Both the position numbers and the translations under genes were made by a program. Positions 41,843 to 53,114 of a DNA stretch of 64,000 bases are shown one piece after another. Origin of the DNA: Brettanomyces bruxellensis (Eukaryota > Ascomycota > Pichiomycetes > Pichiales > Pichiaceae); assembly GCF_011074885.1 (NCBI RefSeq), contig NC_054690.1, positions 3,725,001-3,789,000 on the forward strand. The letters run 5' to 3'. A model generated the notes under the pieces. The model was not told the DNA's origin. It ran no database searches and saw only the letters and a list, made by a program, of their open reading frames with translations. Numbering within the stretch: position 1 is the stretch's first letter; every line of letters starts with the position of its first letter.

Positions 41843-44800
41843 ATGGGAAATAGAAAGCTTATCATAGGGGTAGATGTTGGTGGAACGAATTCCGACTTGG
41901 TAGTTGTCGAACCGGAGAAGTTAGGTACCGAGTCAAAAGGGGTCATTGCTTGGCATAAATCTGTCACAACCCCAGATGTTTCAGTTGGTATTGAACATGC
42001 AATTACGACTGTTCTAGGGAATCCAAAATATGGCATTTCAAAAAATGAAATAATATCAATAACTATTGGTACTACACATTTCATCAATGCCGTGATTGAG
42101 AGAGATGCAAATAGACTTGAAAAAGTTGCAGTGATTAGACTTGCTGGACCATTTGGACAAAGTTTGCCTCCTTTTGGAGATTTCCCAGAAGATTTAGCTG
42201 ATATTATTAATGGGTATTTTTGCAGCATTGATGGTGGTTCTCATATTGGAGGTGGTGATATAAGGAAATTGGATAAGTCTGCCTTGAGACGAGAGTGCAA
42301 AAAAATTAGAAGTCTTGGAATTACAGCTGTTGCAATTGTTGGAATATTTTCCAACATGAATGCAAGTCAGGAGAAAGAAGCAGGTGCAATTGTTTCTGAA
42401 GAAATTCCCGGTTGCGATGTTGTTCTCTCTCATACGATATCCGGAATTGGTATGGTAGAAAGGGAAAATGCCACTATTTTAAATGCCTCAATTAAGAAAT
42501 TTGGACAAAAAATTATTCATTCTTTTGTTGGGGCCGCTAGAAGGCTTGGCTTGCGTTGCCCTGTGATGCTCTCTCAAAATGATGGTACTGTTCTTTCAAT
42601 CAAAGGTGCTTTGGAGACACCGATTAAAACGTTTTCTTCGGGTGCCACTAACTCCATGAGAGGTGCAGCTATTTTATGCTCGGAGGATCCTGATGTTAAG
42701 CATAATAATGTTATTGTTTGTGATGTTGGAGGTACCACAACAGATGTGGGTCAAATTCTCAGTAGTGGATTTCCACGGCAATCTGCTATGTACTCATACG
42801 TTGGAGGAGTGCGCATGAATTTTTCAATGCCTCACGTTGTGTCCATTGGTCTTGGTGGAGGTTCCATAGTAAGGGGAAATGAAACAACGGCGTTACTGTT
42901 GGTCCTGACTCTACTGGAAGTGATATTGTCACCAAATCTTTAGTTTTCGGTGGTAATACAGTCACAACGACTGATGTTTCTGTGTCGATACGACAAAAGG
43001 AGTCAAATGACGGAAATTCAGGTGAGCTTATCGAAATTGGTGATCCAAATAGAGTTAAGGATAAGTTTTCTTCCAATTATTTGGAAAAATATCAGCAAGT
43101 TCTTAAAAGGCACCTTGAAAAGGTTATTGATAGAGTGAAGACGTCACGAAGGGATATACCTGTAATTTTTGTTGGTGGAGGTTCGTTCATTGCTCCAGAT
43201 AAATTGGCGGGAACATCTAAAGTGATTAAACCGCCATACTCTCAGGTGGCTAATGCCATTGGTGCTGCCTTGGGAAAAATCTCTTCCTCAATTTCAGAAT
43301 TTAAAACACTCAAGGGAGCAACTGACGAAGAAAAGCAAAGTGTTATCAATGAATTAATTGCAAGGGCAAAAAATGATGCTATCTTGAAGGGTGCCAGCAG
43401 CTCTTCACTTGAAGTTGTTAATATTGTTTCCGATGCAGTTCCGTATGTTGAAAACGTTTATGATTTTGAAGTCAAAGTTGTTGGTGATGTCGACTATGAC
43501 AAAGCTCTTGAGTTGACAAGAAAAGCTGAGACTGAGCAAAGTCTCCCCTTCGATAATGAATTTTTGACCGTGGCCGTGTACAAGCATGCTAAAGTGTCTA
43601 GCAAAGAACAAGAGCAATTTGATTATGAAAGTTATAGACCAAAGATTGTTAACGGAATTTGGAAGCTCACTGAAACTGACATAGATTTCATTGGACGTGG
43701 AGCATATATATTGGGTTGTGGAGGAGGTGGAGATCCGCATAGTTCTGTTATTGAACTTAAAAGAATGATTAGACATGGTCATAATATTCAGATTTTGACA
43801 TTGGATAAATTCTCTAGTCTTACGAGTGGAACTGGTCGGCCATTAATGTTGGTTACTTCGGATCTCCTACTATTTCTGGAGAAAGGCTTCATGCCGATGA
43901 GATCCTTGAGGCCTTGGATAGAATGGAGCAGTATGAGGGTAAAAAAACGGATGGAATATTTATGTTTGAGATAGGAGGAGGGAATGGGCTCAGTGGCCTT
44001 TGGACTGCAGCTATGAAAAATCTTCCCGTCATAGATCTTGATCTAATGGGACGTGCTTACCCAACACAGTGGCAATCACTTCCTTCTGTCTACAGCGAAA
44101 ACAGAGGCTATCCATATCTTACTGTTTCTGATGGAAATGGGTTTGAATTAACAATTAACAGTGCGATAGATGATATTCAGATGGAAGATATCATGAGAGA
44201 TTGTATGTATAATCGTGGTTGTCAAGGTGCATGTGTGGAACCTTCAATGGATATTGAACAGATGGAGCAGCAAACTGTTCATAATCCAGTTTCCTTGTCA
44301 TGGAGAATTGGACGTGCAGCATACTTGGCTGCCTATCACTCGGATTTGGATCATCTACCTAGCTATATAATTAATTCCTCTGGCGGTTCAAAGTGCACAA
44401 AATGCATTCTGAAGGGAAAAATTGTTTCTGTCGAGAAAAAACTTAAAAGGGGGTACGGATATGGTGTTGTGGAAATCGAAAGTCTCCCGGGTGTGATCGA
44501 ACTGGACAAAAAAGTAAAGAAAACTGTCATTAGAATGCCGTTTAAAAATGAGAATATTGTTGCCTATCAAGTTGAAGATAACAGGCTTATTCCTTTGTGC
44601 TCTGTCCCAGATTTGATCACCCTAGTTGATGAGGATGGAAATGCAGTAGGAACCCAAGATTATCGTTACGGTTTGATAGTCTATATCATGGTTTTTGCCG
44701 CCTCAAATAAGTGGAGAACACAAAGAGGATTACAAAATGGTGGTCCACAAGCTTTTGGTGAAGAGTTCAAGGATGTTAAATATCAGCCTATTGGAGATTA

Positions 44801-44852
44801 TTTTGAAACATTACCTGTTTCTTTAGAGTATGAAGGGTTACATGGGAATTAG
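41843..44852 (+). pseudogene. Hydantoinase/oxoprolinase-DUF917 fusion, interrupted by two frameshifts
   Basis: Proteins of this family hydrolyse cyclic amides such as hydantoins or 5-oxoproline, usually with ATP. The first part has the ASKHA-type motif GVDVGGTNSD (residues 9-18), GTTHFINAVIE and IRLAGPFGQSLPP, then the hydantoinase A block with SQNDGTVLS, CDVGGTTTDVG and the SIGLGGGSIVR segment. The third part is DUF917, with ILGCGGGGDPHS and FEIGGGNGL. The frame is lost near 42881-42885 and near 43828-43831. Adding one A at each (in GAAAC and in GGAAC) restores a single reading frame of about 1,003 residues without internal stops. This is either early decay or base error. Between the breaks coding looks perfectly conserved. 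Confidence 0.8.
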
Positions 44853-44997
44853 ATCCAAGTTATATATCAATATGAAATTTTAGATAACAATAGATTTGTT
44901 TATTATTACTAGTAGATATCCAGTAAATATTTAGGAATAAATGATAGGACAAATGTTTCTCTAAAATGCTCGTTTGATAATTTCCTTTCAAAGATAT

Positions 44998-46934
44998 TTA
45001 AGAAAAGCCTCCATCCCCTATTTCGCTTCTGAGAAATTTGTCACCAGTAATGTCAAAAAATTCCCACAGTTCATCCAAATTATCAATAGTCATGGATTGT
45101 TTACCCGAAATTCCTGGTAATGAGTAGAACTTAATTGCTTCAGCTTGCATGTCTACTGATTTTTCTGTTTCAGGCGTGACGGAAGATTCTTTGTCCTTTT
45201 CCATTGACGTCTCTCCTGTCATATCTTCAGCATCATTGTCCATGGATTGTTTCACAATTTCAGACATATGCTCAAAGGTATCCCGAAATATTGAACCACA
45301 ATGCCAACGTTCAGCGGCTACATATAGAATACTTGAGCATGATGAAATCGTTTCATAAATCAGATTCTTTCCGTGAGGTCTCAAAATATGAAAGTTCCTA
45401 TCTAGCCACACGCAGTAGAGAAATGAAATGCCAGCCACAAAGTAGCAGTGAACTGTGAGCCACATGTATCTAAACGTACGTTTCAAATACATTTTCTTAT
45501 AACTGAGGCATATTGTTGAAGCACTCTCAAAAATGTATTAAACCACCTCACACAGTCTGAAGAACTGTCGACGCCAAGTTTGGATACCTCCAGGACCACC
45601 GGTCTAAGAAGTACTGTAACCGAATTGTGATATGATATTGTGGGCCAGTTGTCGGTTTCAAATGGACAGTTTACCTTCTCTTTGGTAGGAAAGTTTTGCC
45701 ACCATTCATTTAATTTGTACAGAATTTGTCTTCTCGTCATATTCCAACTCTTTCGGTGTTCCCATCAAGCGTGGTGGTTTGTAAATAAAGCTAGAAAGTC
45801 TGGACTGTATTTGCCAAAGCATGACTACTTGATAAGCTATTTCCGTTTTCAGAGTCCTCTTTGGTACAGGAACATTTATATCCACATCAGAAATGCTGAA
45901 TGGCCTCCCTAAGATCAATCCATTCATCCTTTCGATTCCATATGCAGACCAAAACATTCTTGATCTTAAATCGTTCATTTTGCTTTTTTGTTGTTCTGGA
46001 ACACCTCTTTGGCGATGAAAATAATACTCATTTGACAGTTCTCTATGTAGTCCCAAAGCTACAGCAGCTCTGATTGCCATACCTGCAGTCTGCCAAACTG
46101 AGGATCCATCCAGAACTTTCTGAGAAAATACTGCCAACATTAGATACGCCTGAACAGTATGTATGGTTGTGTGCTCGACAATACTGCTTATCGAAACGCC
46201 TTCTCGTAAAAAGTTCTCGTGCAGCCACAAATTCCTGTTCTAAAGTCAAGAAGCTGGGTTCCAATTGCAAAAATCATGTATATAAAAATTTTTGCATTTT
46301 GGTCTGTACATCTTGCCCTTCCTTCAAACACATTACATGTTCAAACCAACATCGTGCCTCTTCCCAATCTAGAAAAGGGTACTGAATATGTATTGGGTCA
46401 TGATAGGCACAAAGGTATGCTTCGGCCGCCTTTCCTGAAGGCTGAAAAAAGGGCACAAAACTACGACAAGTTGACTTATACATTTCATCAATCGGATCTA
46501 GATTAGTCACTCCCTGAGTCCGAGTACTCACATTGTCAAAAGTTCCTGATTTACAAGAAATACTACTTGCAATAGCTTTAGCTATGGAGTATGCACTGGC
46601 CTCCCAGATATAGCGTGGCTGTTCCAACTGTTATCAGCCCAGCTTGTTCTGCAAAATTATGTGTTTGAGTAACGCGTCTTACCTGAGTTTGATCCAAATC
46701 ACTTTTCGTCAACTTGTTGCCTTCAACATGTTTTTTTTCTTTCCTTATATCCATCTCTTTTTGCAGTCGCTGGACCTTCTTTTCAAGTCTTTCTAAGTAG
46801 TCGCGTGAAATTTCTTGCCCTGTCGGTGGGTATATTAATGTACATTGAATTCCCAAATGCTCACAACCTGAGCAAGCTGGATATTTTCCATCACATTTTT
46901 TGCGTCGGCGTTTGCAACCGCAGCAAGCAGCCAT
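44998..46934 (-). pseudogene. Zn2Cys6 transcription factor with about six frameshifts
   Basis: The ATG at 46934 opens a zinc cluster (Cys4, 7, 14, 21, 24, 31) with CKRRRKKCDG, then a coiled coil (YLERLEKKVQRLQKEM). The regulatory domain follows in pieces: PRYIWEASAYSIAKAI, YMIFAIGTQLL, EQEFVAAREL, HTTIHTVQAYLMLAVF, then GMAIRAAVALGLHREL. Next come RSRMFWSAYGIERMNGLILGR, KLNEWWQNFP and MYLKRTFRYMWLTVHCYF. Frame changes fall near 46615, 46290, 46240, 46210, 45725 and 45490, each at or beside a short homopolymer. The net change restores a multiple of three (about 644 residues), with no nonsense codon between breaks. The domain layout resembles Put3- or Gal4-like regulators. It is probably the regulator of the hydantoinase module, now broken or poorly assembled. 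Confidence 0.78.
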
Positions 46935-49562
46935 TTGGTGTTTTGATGATCGACGATGTGTTTTTTTTTGACATGTACCTACAACTATTCACACTTCTTC
47001 TGATCTACTTTGGCGTAAATCATGAGACCTGTAATCGTTGTTTGCCGTTATTTCTCTTTCAGAGTATGATCTCCGCAGACCTGGAAGTCTAAATTTTGTT
47101 TGTCCCTCTTGAAGCGATTTCATTATCCAGTTTGAAACTGCTTATCCGGTTTCCTGTTTTTCTTTTTTAGCTGAATTAGTTCGAAGTTGGAAATAATTTA
47201 ATTTTATCGACCGTTTGACGAAATCTACGATGTTTATTCAATTCAAGAGCAAAGCCGGCGGAAGAATACGATGTCTAGTGTTTTCTTTATTGTTTCCCTA
47301 AAAAGATAAGCGTAGAGTTGCGCCTGGCTCTTTTTTGGAAACTATAATTATTATCGAGACATTTTAACGATATCTTCAATGTTTTATTTTTGACTTTTCC
47401 CCCCCCCTCCTTGCGCTGCACCAATAACAATTATATTTGGTTGTTACCGCCAAATAGTGCAGAATTAACTAACCAATTTTTAAGGACAGTGTGGAAGTAA
47501 AAAAAAAAAAAATAATGAATTGTCTATTATGCAATTACTTATCGTTTTTGTTCTAGTGAAATTTCGTATTTATTACAACCTTTATCAACGATAAGTCGGT
47601 GACTTATGAGTAATATTTTTCTCTACCAGCAAAAAAAAAATTCTTGATTGGCCTGATTTAGTTGTCGCGGAAATGTTTGGAAGCTGAATAACAAAGATAA
47701 GCTTATTTAAGGTTCAAAATATAATAATGTTTATGTGCGTAATCAAGAATACGATGATGTGCTGAACAAAATAATTTTCATATTATACTATTTGTATAGG
47801 AGGCCGAAAAGCACAGCATTACATATGTGCGTATCTTACAGCTGTCAATTTCCTAAACTAGGGAAGAAGCATGATGGAATTCTAAACGTATCTGATGCAG
47901 TTACGATCAAATTAAAGAAGAAGCGTTAAAGCAAGATTATATGGTAAATTTCTTTACTACTATGGCTGTTTCTAATGTATTCTTTGAGAGTACTTTCTTA
48001 GTCCGCTACTAATATAATATTTGTTGTCTTTTTATCTTGAAGGACAAACATTCGAGCAGGCATTCTAGTTTGCATCACTGAAAATAGTTTAATAAGCATC
48101 TGTATTTATAAGCTGCTCAACCCATCTCTTTACCAATGTTCGGCTTATTCAATATTTTGGTTTCTGGCCAATTGAAAGGGGCAAATTATCTCAAGTATAA
48201 TTGGAACACCGCATTCCATAGGAGAGAAAAAAAGTTATGTTTTGTGTTGTACGCTTCAAAATTGTTTAAACCCATTTAACTATATGCATGTTTAGACTCT
48301 CCCTACTTGCAGTTTAAGAGCAAACAGATTTTAATAATTTTCGTAATTACATATCATATATGCATGCTTTTTTTTAGAAATAGAAGTTCCGGAATACCCG
48401 AATTAGTTATATTCCCCAATAATAATAGTAATAACAACAGCATGAATGTTCATTAAAAAATATACTTTTCTCTTGAATTCTTGAACACTCATTTTACCAC
48501 AACTCTGTTGAGTTATAGAATTCGCGGAGGAATCCGAATAACTCGTATTTGGCTCTAAAAAGGGAACCTGACCTATTTCGGCAGTAGTATTACCGCCTTT
48601 TGGGGTATATTATAAGTTATCCGAAGGATTGAAAGGCATATTGATAGAATAATGGCTTATATTAAGATATATAGCGGTGATAGTCTCTGGAGAAAGAGGT
48701 AAATAGAAATAAAAGTAATAGAAGAGTGAGAATAAATGAAGGGTACTGCAAGACCCTTTGTATATTCATACTCGAGGTAAAGTTAGAAACCATAAATATG
48801 GTTTCTAAGATATTCAAGATATAATAAAAGTGTTAAAAGTGTTTCACAAAATGTAAATATCAGTGAAATATAATAAAAGAGATAAAATAAATAACGGATA
48901 AAACAGTCCTGAGACTTGATAAGGTTTCAGATGTTTTGAAACTAAAGAAAATGTGTGAGGTAGTGTAATAATTAATCAAAGCTATCAGTGAAATATTCCA
49001 ACAAATACCTTTAATTCTTATGAGCGAGGTTTTCTTGGGCATGAGCAAGGCGGGGCAGCCTTACATAGACGCGACTGTCGACGCATCTATTACGGCATAT
49101 GCTCCATTTGTATACTGCTCGCTCGCTATGCTGAACTGAAATGTCTCCATTATATATGGCAGTTTCGTCCTCAAAATTGCACTTCAATGTATTATCTTAA
49201 TATTGTTTCGTTAGCATATTTCATTCGGAATAAATATATGAAATTTATTTGTAGCGTATTGCATTTATTATTTATAGAATTTTGTAGGAAAACATGCTGA
49301 TGTTGAAACTGTATCTGAGGTTACATTTTACAATACGCGGAAATACAATAATTACATCGGTGCACCAAGGATAAGTTCAAAAAATATTGACCGCTCGTTA
49401 TCGTATTTCCCAATCGCAGTTTTTTTGCAATAATCTTGACGGTCGTAAGCAATAATGCACGCTTTGATTATCAATGAATAAATATATTTTAAAATCATTA
49501 AACTTCAAGTTTGTATAGTTCCGGGTACTGGATACCCTATATTTGAACGACTTCTTTTAAAC
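46935..49562. other. Long spacer between the broken regulator and RON1
   Basis: 2.6 kb of AT-rich DNA without a believable gene. Four GATAAG sites (47305, 47538 reverse, 47590, 47696) cluster within 400 bp on the side of the regulator; another is at 49370. ATGTAAC occurs in reverse at 49320-49326. An inverted repeat GGGTA-N5-TACCC at 49523-49537 lies 25 bp before the RON1 ATG. A C-run at 47400 and poly-A at 47500 and 47632 are also seen. The frame at 47735-47929 has no known counterpart. Confidence 0.5.
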
Positions 49563-51188
49563 ATGAAAACGAGTGATGAATTTCGGCAGCAATTTATGCC
49601 TGATTTGGATTTAAATGGAGCTCAATTTTCGTCAGAGTGTGACAATTTGACGAGGAAGTCTGTATCCAATAATTCTGACAGTTCCGCAACTAGTACAATT
49701 ATTAATACCAATGGAGAAAGAGAACGAGCCATTTTTTCTGAGATCATGGGTTTACGAACTTCTCATTATTCTAATTTGGTACCTCTGGAAGCATCTGGAC
49801 TTGGACAACCGGCGATGCTTCCACATTTTCAACAGTCTTTACCAGAAACCAATACTATCAATCCGCCATCTTCTTTTTTCGGCTCACCGAGTGGGATTTT
49901 TGACAATCCATCAAATCTAGGTGAATTCCAAAATTTGACACAGCCACCTGCTAATCTTTCCGGCGGACAGTTTTCTATTCCAGGATCATTTGAATCTGAT
50001 GTTAAAAGTGAAAAAGGACAAAATCGACTAGATTCGACATTTGGACTCCAGTCATTGGATGAAATCAATGAACCAATGCATAAAAAGCGGAGGATGATCA
50101 TGGATAACAGCGCTGATAATATTGCTCGTAGTACAACGGATGAAAAAAACTTTTCAATCAACAAGTCAACTTTGAGTCCGAAAGAGATTCTTTTTGAAGG
50201 CAAGCATAAACTCCTAACGTTGAAATTGACGAATGAAAAGCAGGATAAATATCTTGTCGATTCCTCCGGTAATATCGTGGACTTTCGTGTTGCTGGTTCT
50301 CTTTTTGGTGGGTTTTCATATGAGGGAACTGGAGCAGGTAAGGAAAACTTTGCGAAAATACCTATTATATGCTACCGTAGAAACTACATAATTCTTGACA
50401 TTTGTTTAGGAGCATCTGAATGTCCTAAATTTGTATTATTCAAGGATGGAAGCAAAAAGGAGTTGAAAAGTATAAAAGTTGAAATACAGGCAAAGTCAAG
50501 AGTTTCGAAGAATGGTATTCCGTTGGTCCTCTTTGATCCGATGATTTCGCATAACAGCAAGTTTGGAAAAGTACCAAAGACCATTATATCCGTACCTCAT
50601 GCTATGGTTCAACCTTTCAAGGGAAGACATATGATCATTTTTAATAGATTTCAGTTTAAGAGTGCTACACCAACTAACAGAAAAAAGACACCCGTCAATT
50701 ATTTTTATATTTCGGTCAAATTACATCTCGTTATTTCTTGCGATGGCGTTTCAAAGGGGATAGCTTATGGAGAAATGAGATCTAATGATATTTCAGTTAG
50801 GGGTAGAAGTCCTACATTTTACAACAAGCGGTATGATATTTCGATTTTAAAGGAAGTTTCGGATTTTTCTTGGGATAGTTTATATTGCATACCTTTGGTC
50901 GAACATGGGAAAATGCAGCTCCATAAAAGAGAGAAAGATGCCTCTGGTGTTAATATTACATGTATAGGAATGAGTACATCTAATAAATGTGATAACAAAA
51001 AGCTCAGGGCAAAATACAAATACATACCAATAAGTTCTTCTTATTATTTGCCTCCCATTCGGCCTTATTACTTGCCTCATAGTGCTGCACATAGGGAAGG
51101 GAAGAATGATCACCTGAACATGAGAGAATTCGCAAATGCAAGCAAATATAATTTTTTTATTAAAAAGACCAGTGATCCTGTTGTTTAA
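49563..51188 (+). CDS. RON1: Ndt80/PhoG-type transcription factor, RON1-like regulator of GlcNAc use
   Basis: A 541-residue protein with a disordered Ser/Asn/Pro-rich N-terminal half and an Ndt80-type immunoglobulin-fold DNA-binding domain at about residues 215-440. Family hallmarks are NRFQFKSATPTNRKK (about 359-374) and SVRGRSPTFYNKR (about 411-423). The Ndt80 relative Ron1 is required for GlcNAc catabolism in filamentous fungi and has been linked to it in Candida (established knowledge). Position at the head of a complete GlcNAc gene cluster makes RON1 much more likely than the meiotic regulator NDT80. It is convergent with DAC1, 93 bp away. All key residues of the fold seem present and the frame is intact. 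Confidence 0.85.
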   Translation: MKTSDEFRQQFMPDLDLNGAQFSSECDNLTRKSVSNNSDSSATSTIINTNGERERAIFSEIMGLRTSHYSNLVPLEASGLGQPAMLPHFQQSLPETNTINPPSSFFGSPSGIFDNPSNLGEFQNLTQPPANLSGGQFSIPGSFESDVKSEKGQNRLDSTFGLQSLDEINEPMHKKRRMIMDNSADNIARSTTDEKNFSINKSTLSPKEILFEGKHKLLTLKLTNEKQDKYLVDSSGNIVDFRVAGSLFGGFSYEGTGAGKENFAKIPIICYRRNYIILDICLGASECPKFVLFKDGSKKELKSIKVEIQAKSRVSKNGIPLVLFDPMISHNSKFGKVPKTIISVPHAMVQPFKGRHMIIFNRFQFKSATPTNRKKTPVNYFYISVKLHLVISCDGVSKGIAYGEMRSNDISVRGRSPTFYNKRYDISILKEVSDFSWDSLYCIPLVEHGKMQLHKREKDASGVNITCIGMSTSNKCDNKKLRAKYKYIPISSSYYLPPIRPYYLPHSAAHREGKNDHLNMREFANASKYNFFIKKTSDPVV

Positions 51189-51281
51189 AGTTCTTACTAA
51201 GTCTTGCAGAGAAGCATAAAATATTGATTTTTATGTTCATTAATGTCATATCTATAGCAATTTCAATTTTATATGTGTAAT

Positions 51282-52463
51282 CTAAATGCTACCCGAGCTA
51301 TACACGATGTTTCCCATCTTATAAACCTGTTTCACGTTTCCATCTTTGTCAATAACACAAAGATCAGCATCGTACCCTTCCTTTAAAAAGCCTTTATGAT
51401 CATCAACATGAACTGACCTTGCTGGGTGATTAGTTACACATTTCACAGCTTCTGCAAGGCTAGTATTAGTCCATTTCATCAAGTTCCTCATGCACTGTGC
51501 CTGATCTGTGACTGATCCAGCTATTGTATCAGTACCCTTCACTTTCAAAGAACGGCCTTTTTTGACCAAGTAGCGGCCTTCCCATGGGTATTCTCCATCA
51601 GGCAATCCAATTGTATTTTGTGCATCTGTGACAAGACAGCACCTATCTTTGTTGGCATTGTAGATAATATTGATGTACGTTGGGTGAATATGGACACCAT
51701 CAGAAATTAAACCAAAGTATGGGCATAGCCGCTCGTCCGCCAATCCTTCCAATCCGATCGGACCAGGATTTCTATGATGTGGTTGAGGCATTGCATCAAA
51801 AATATGTGTTATCATAGTTGCGCCTCTATTGATTGCCTCCAAGCATTGTTCATATGTAGCCATTGTATGGCCAATTGAGAATATAATATTCCGTCCTGTA
51901 ATTTCCGGAATAAGAGAATTAACTCCATCTAATTCGGGTGCCGCTGTAATAATCTTTATATAATTGAGGTTTTCCTCGCATCCAAATGCTGAGTAAAGGT
52001 CTTCCTTAGTCTTCGGTCTACAGAAATAATTCTCATCATGGCAGCCCTTTTTAATAGTAGAAATTATAGGACCCTCGCAATGTGAACCCAAGCTTTCAGT
52101 TCTATCCTTCTTTTCTTCTGCCTTCAAAAGCGGAAGTACATGCATACATACATCATCCGTGAATCGGATCACTGTGGGGCAAATTGATGTCGTTCCGGTT
52201 TTGATTAGCTCCTTCATACATTTGTTGTAACCCTTGGTATACTCCTCTTCGGATGAATATTCTGAGAAGTCAAATCCATAGCATCCATTTATTTGAATGT
52301 CTATAAATCCTGGGGTTAATATCAATCCATGAAGATCAATAACCTCATCAACTTTTTTGACGGCCCCCACTATCTGTCCTTTCGTTGTACAGATGTATAA
52401 ATCTTTGCAACCAATTTTACCTTCGTCGCAAAGTTGACAGTTTGTAAATCTGATTATTGCCAT
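51282..52463 (-). CDS. DAC1: N-acetylglucosamine-6-phosphate deacetylase
   Basis: It removes acetate from GlcNAc-6-phosphate to give glucosamine-6-phosphate, the second step of GlcNAc catabolism (also called NAG2). The 393-residue amidohydrolase has PGFIDIQINGCYGFDF (51-66). The metal ligands are Glu130 in HCEGP, His199 in SIGHT and His220 in THIFDAM. The substrate-side segments are HHRNPGPIG and DGVHIHP (255-261), and the catalytic Asp280 is in LVTDAQ. These positions line up closely with the bacterial NagA residues. The usual HLEGPF is HCEGPI here. It shares a 651-bp divergent promoter with NGS1. Confidence 0.95.
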   Translation of the reverse strand: MAIIRFTNCQLCDEGKIGCKDLYICTTKGQIVGAVKKVDEVIDLHGLILTPGFIDIQINGCYGFDFSEYSSEEEYTKGYNKCMKELIKTGTTSICPTVIRFTDDVCMHVLPLLKAEEKKDRTESLGSHCEGPIISTIKKGCHDENYFCRPKTKEDLYSAFGCEENLNYIKIITAAPELDGVNSLIPEITGRNIIFSIGHTMATYEQCLEAINRGATMITHIFDAMPQPHHRNPGPIGLEGLADERLCPYFGLISDGVHIHPTYINIIYNANKDRCCLVTDAQNTIGLPDGEYPWEGRYLVKKGRSLKVKGTDTIAGSVTDQAQCMRNLMKWTNTSLAEAVKCVTNHPARSVHVDDHKGFLKEGYDADLCVIDKDGNVKQVYKMGNIVYSSGSI

Positions 52464-53114
52464 TTTTTAATTTTTTAATTAACTGGAGATGAGCAACTAC
52501 TGTTCGCTGCTATCTCTATTTCAAAAACTGAAAGGGTAAAAATTAACATAACGATTAATGTGATTATATATACTTTTTGAAAATTCTAAAAAATTGATGA
52601 TTTATAGTAATTGTGGTATCGATCCTATTATTAATATCATTTTATCGCAGGCATTCTGGATCACCAATTCAAACATGGTAGTATTTTGAGGCTGTGTACT
52701 AGGTGTAGTGTAACCATTCAAGAAGTTCGTTACATCAAAAAAAAGAAGTTTTAAAGGCCTAAATGGAAATATTCCGATGATAAGTAAAAAAAAAAAAAAA
52801 AAAAAAAGTGGGAGAGAGGAAAAAACTGCCGTAAAATTAAAGGAGAGTAAAAAAAAGTTTGGATCATTTTGTGTACGCGCAGATGATTTGCTATACCTTT
52901 AGTATTCGCAACGCAGTAAATGTATTGTTTATCTTATATTTCATCGTTAATTATAGGTTTAAGAGTAAAGCAGGTAATATAATTAAGGTGGATGTGGGTG
53001 AATATGTTTATCATGTTGCAATTACATTTAACACAATACAACATTTGATAATTTTTTTAGGATACAAATTAATGACAGTAGATCGAAAACACTTTTAACA
53101 GAAACAATTTGACA
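52464..53114. promoter_or_regulatory. Divergent promoter of DAC1 and NGS1
   Basis: Holds ATGTAAC in reverse at 52729-52735, a related GTGTAAC at 52708-52714, GATAAG at 52779-52784 and an A run of about 19 bases at 52788-52806. The frame at 52859-53098 is not believed. Confidence 0.5.

Noticed and set aside
47735..47929. 64-codon open frame in the long spacer before RON1
   Set aside because: No recognisable product and composition like the surrounding AT-rich DNA.
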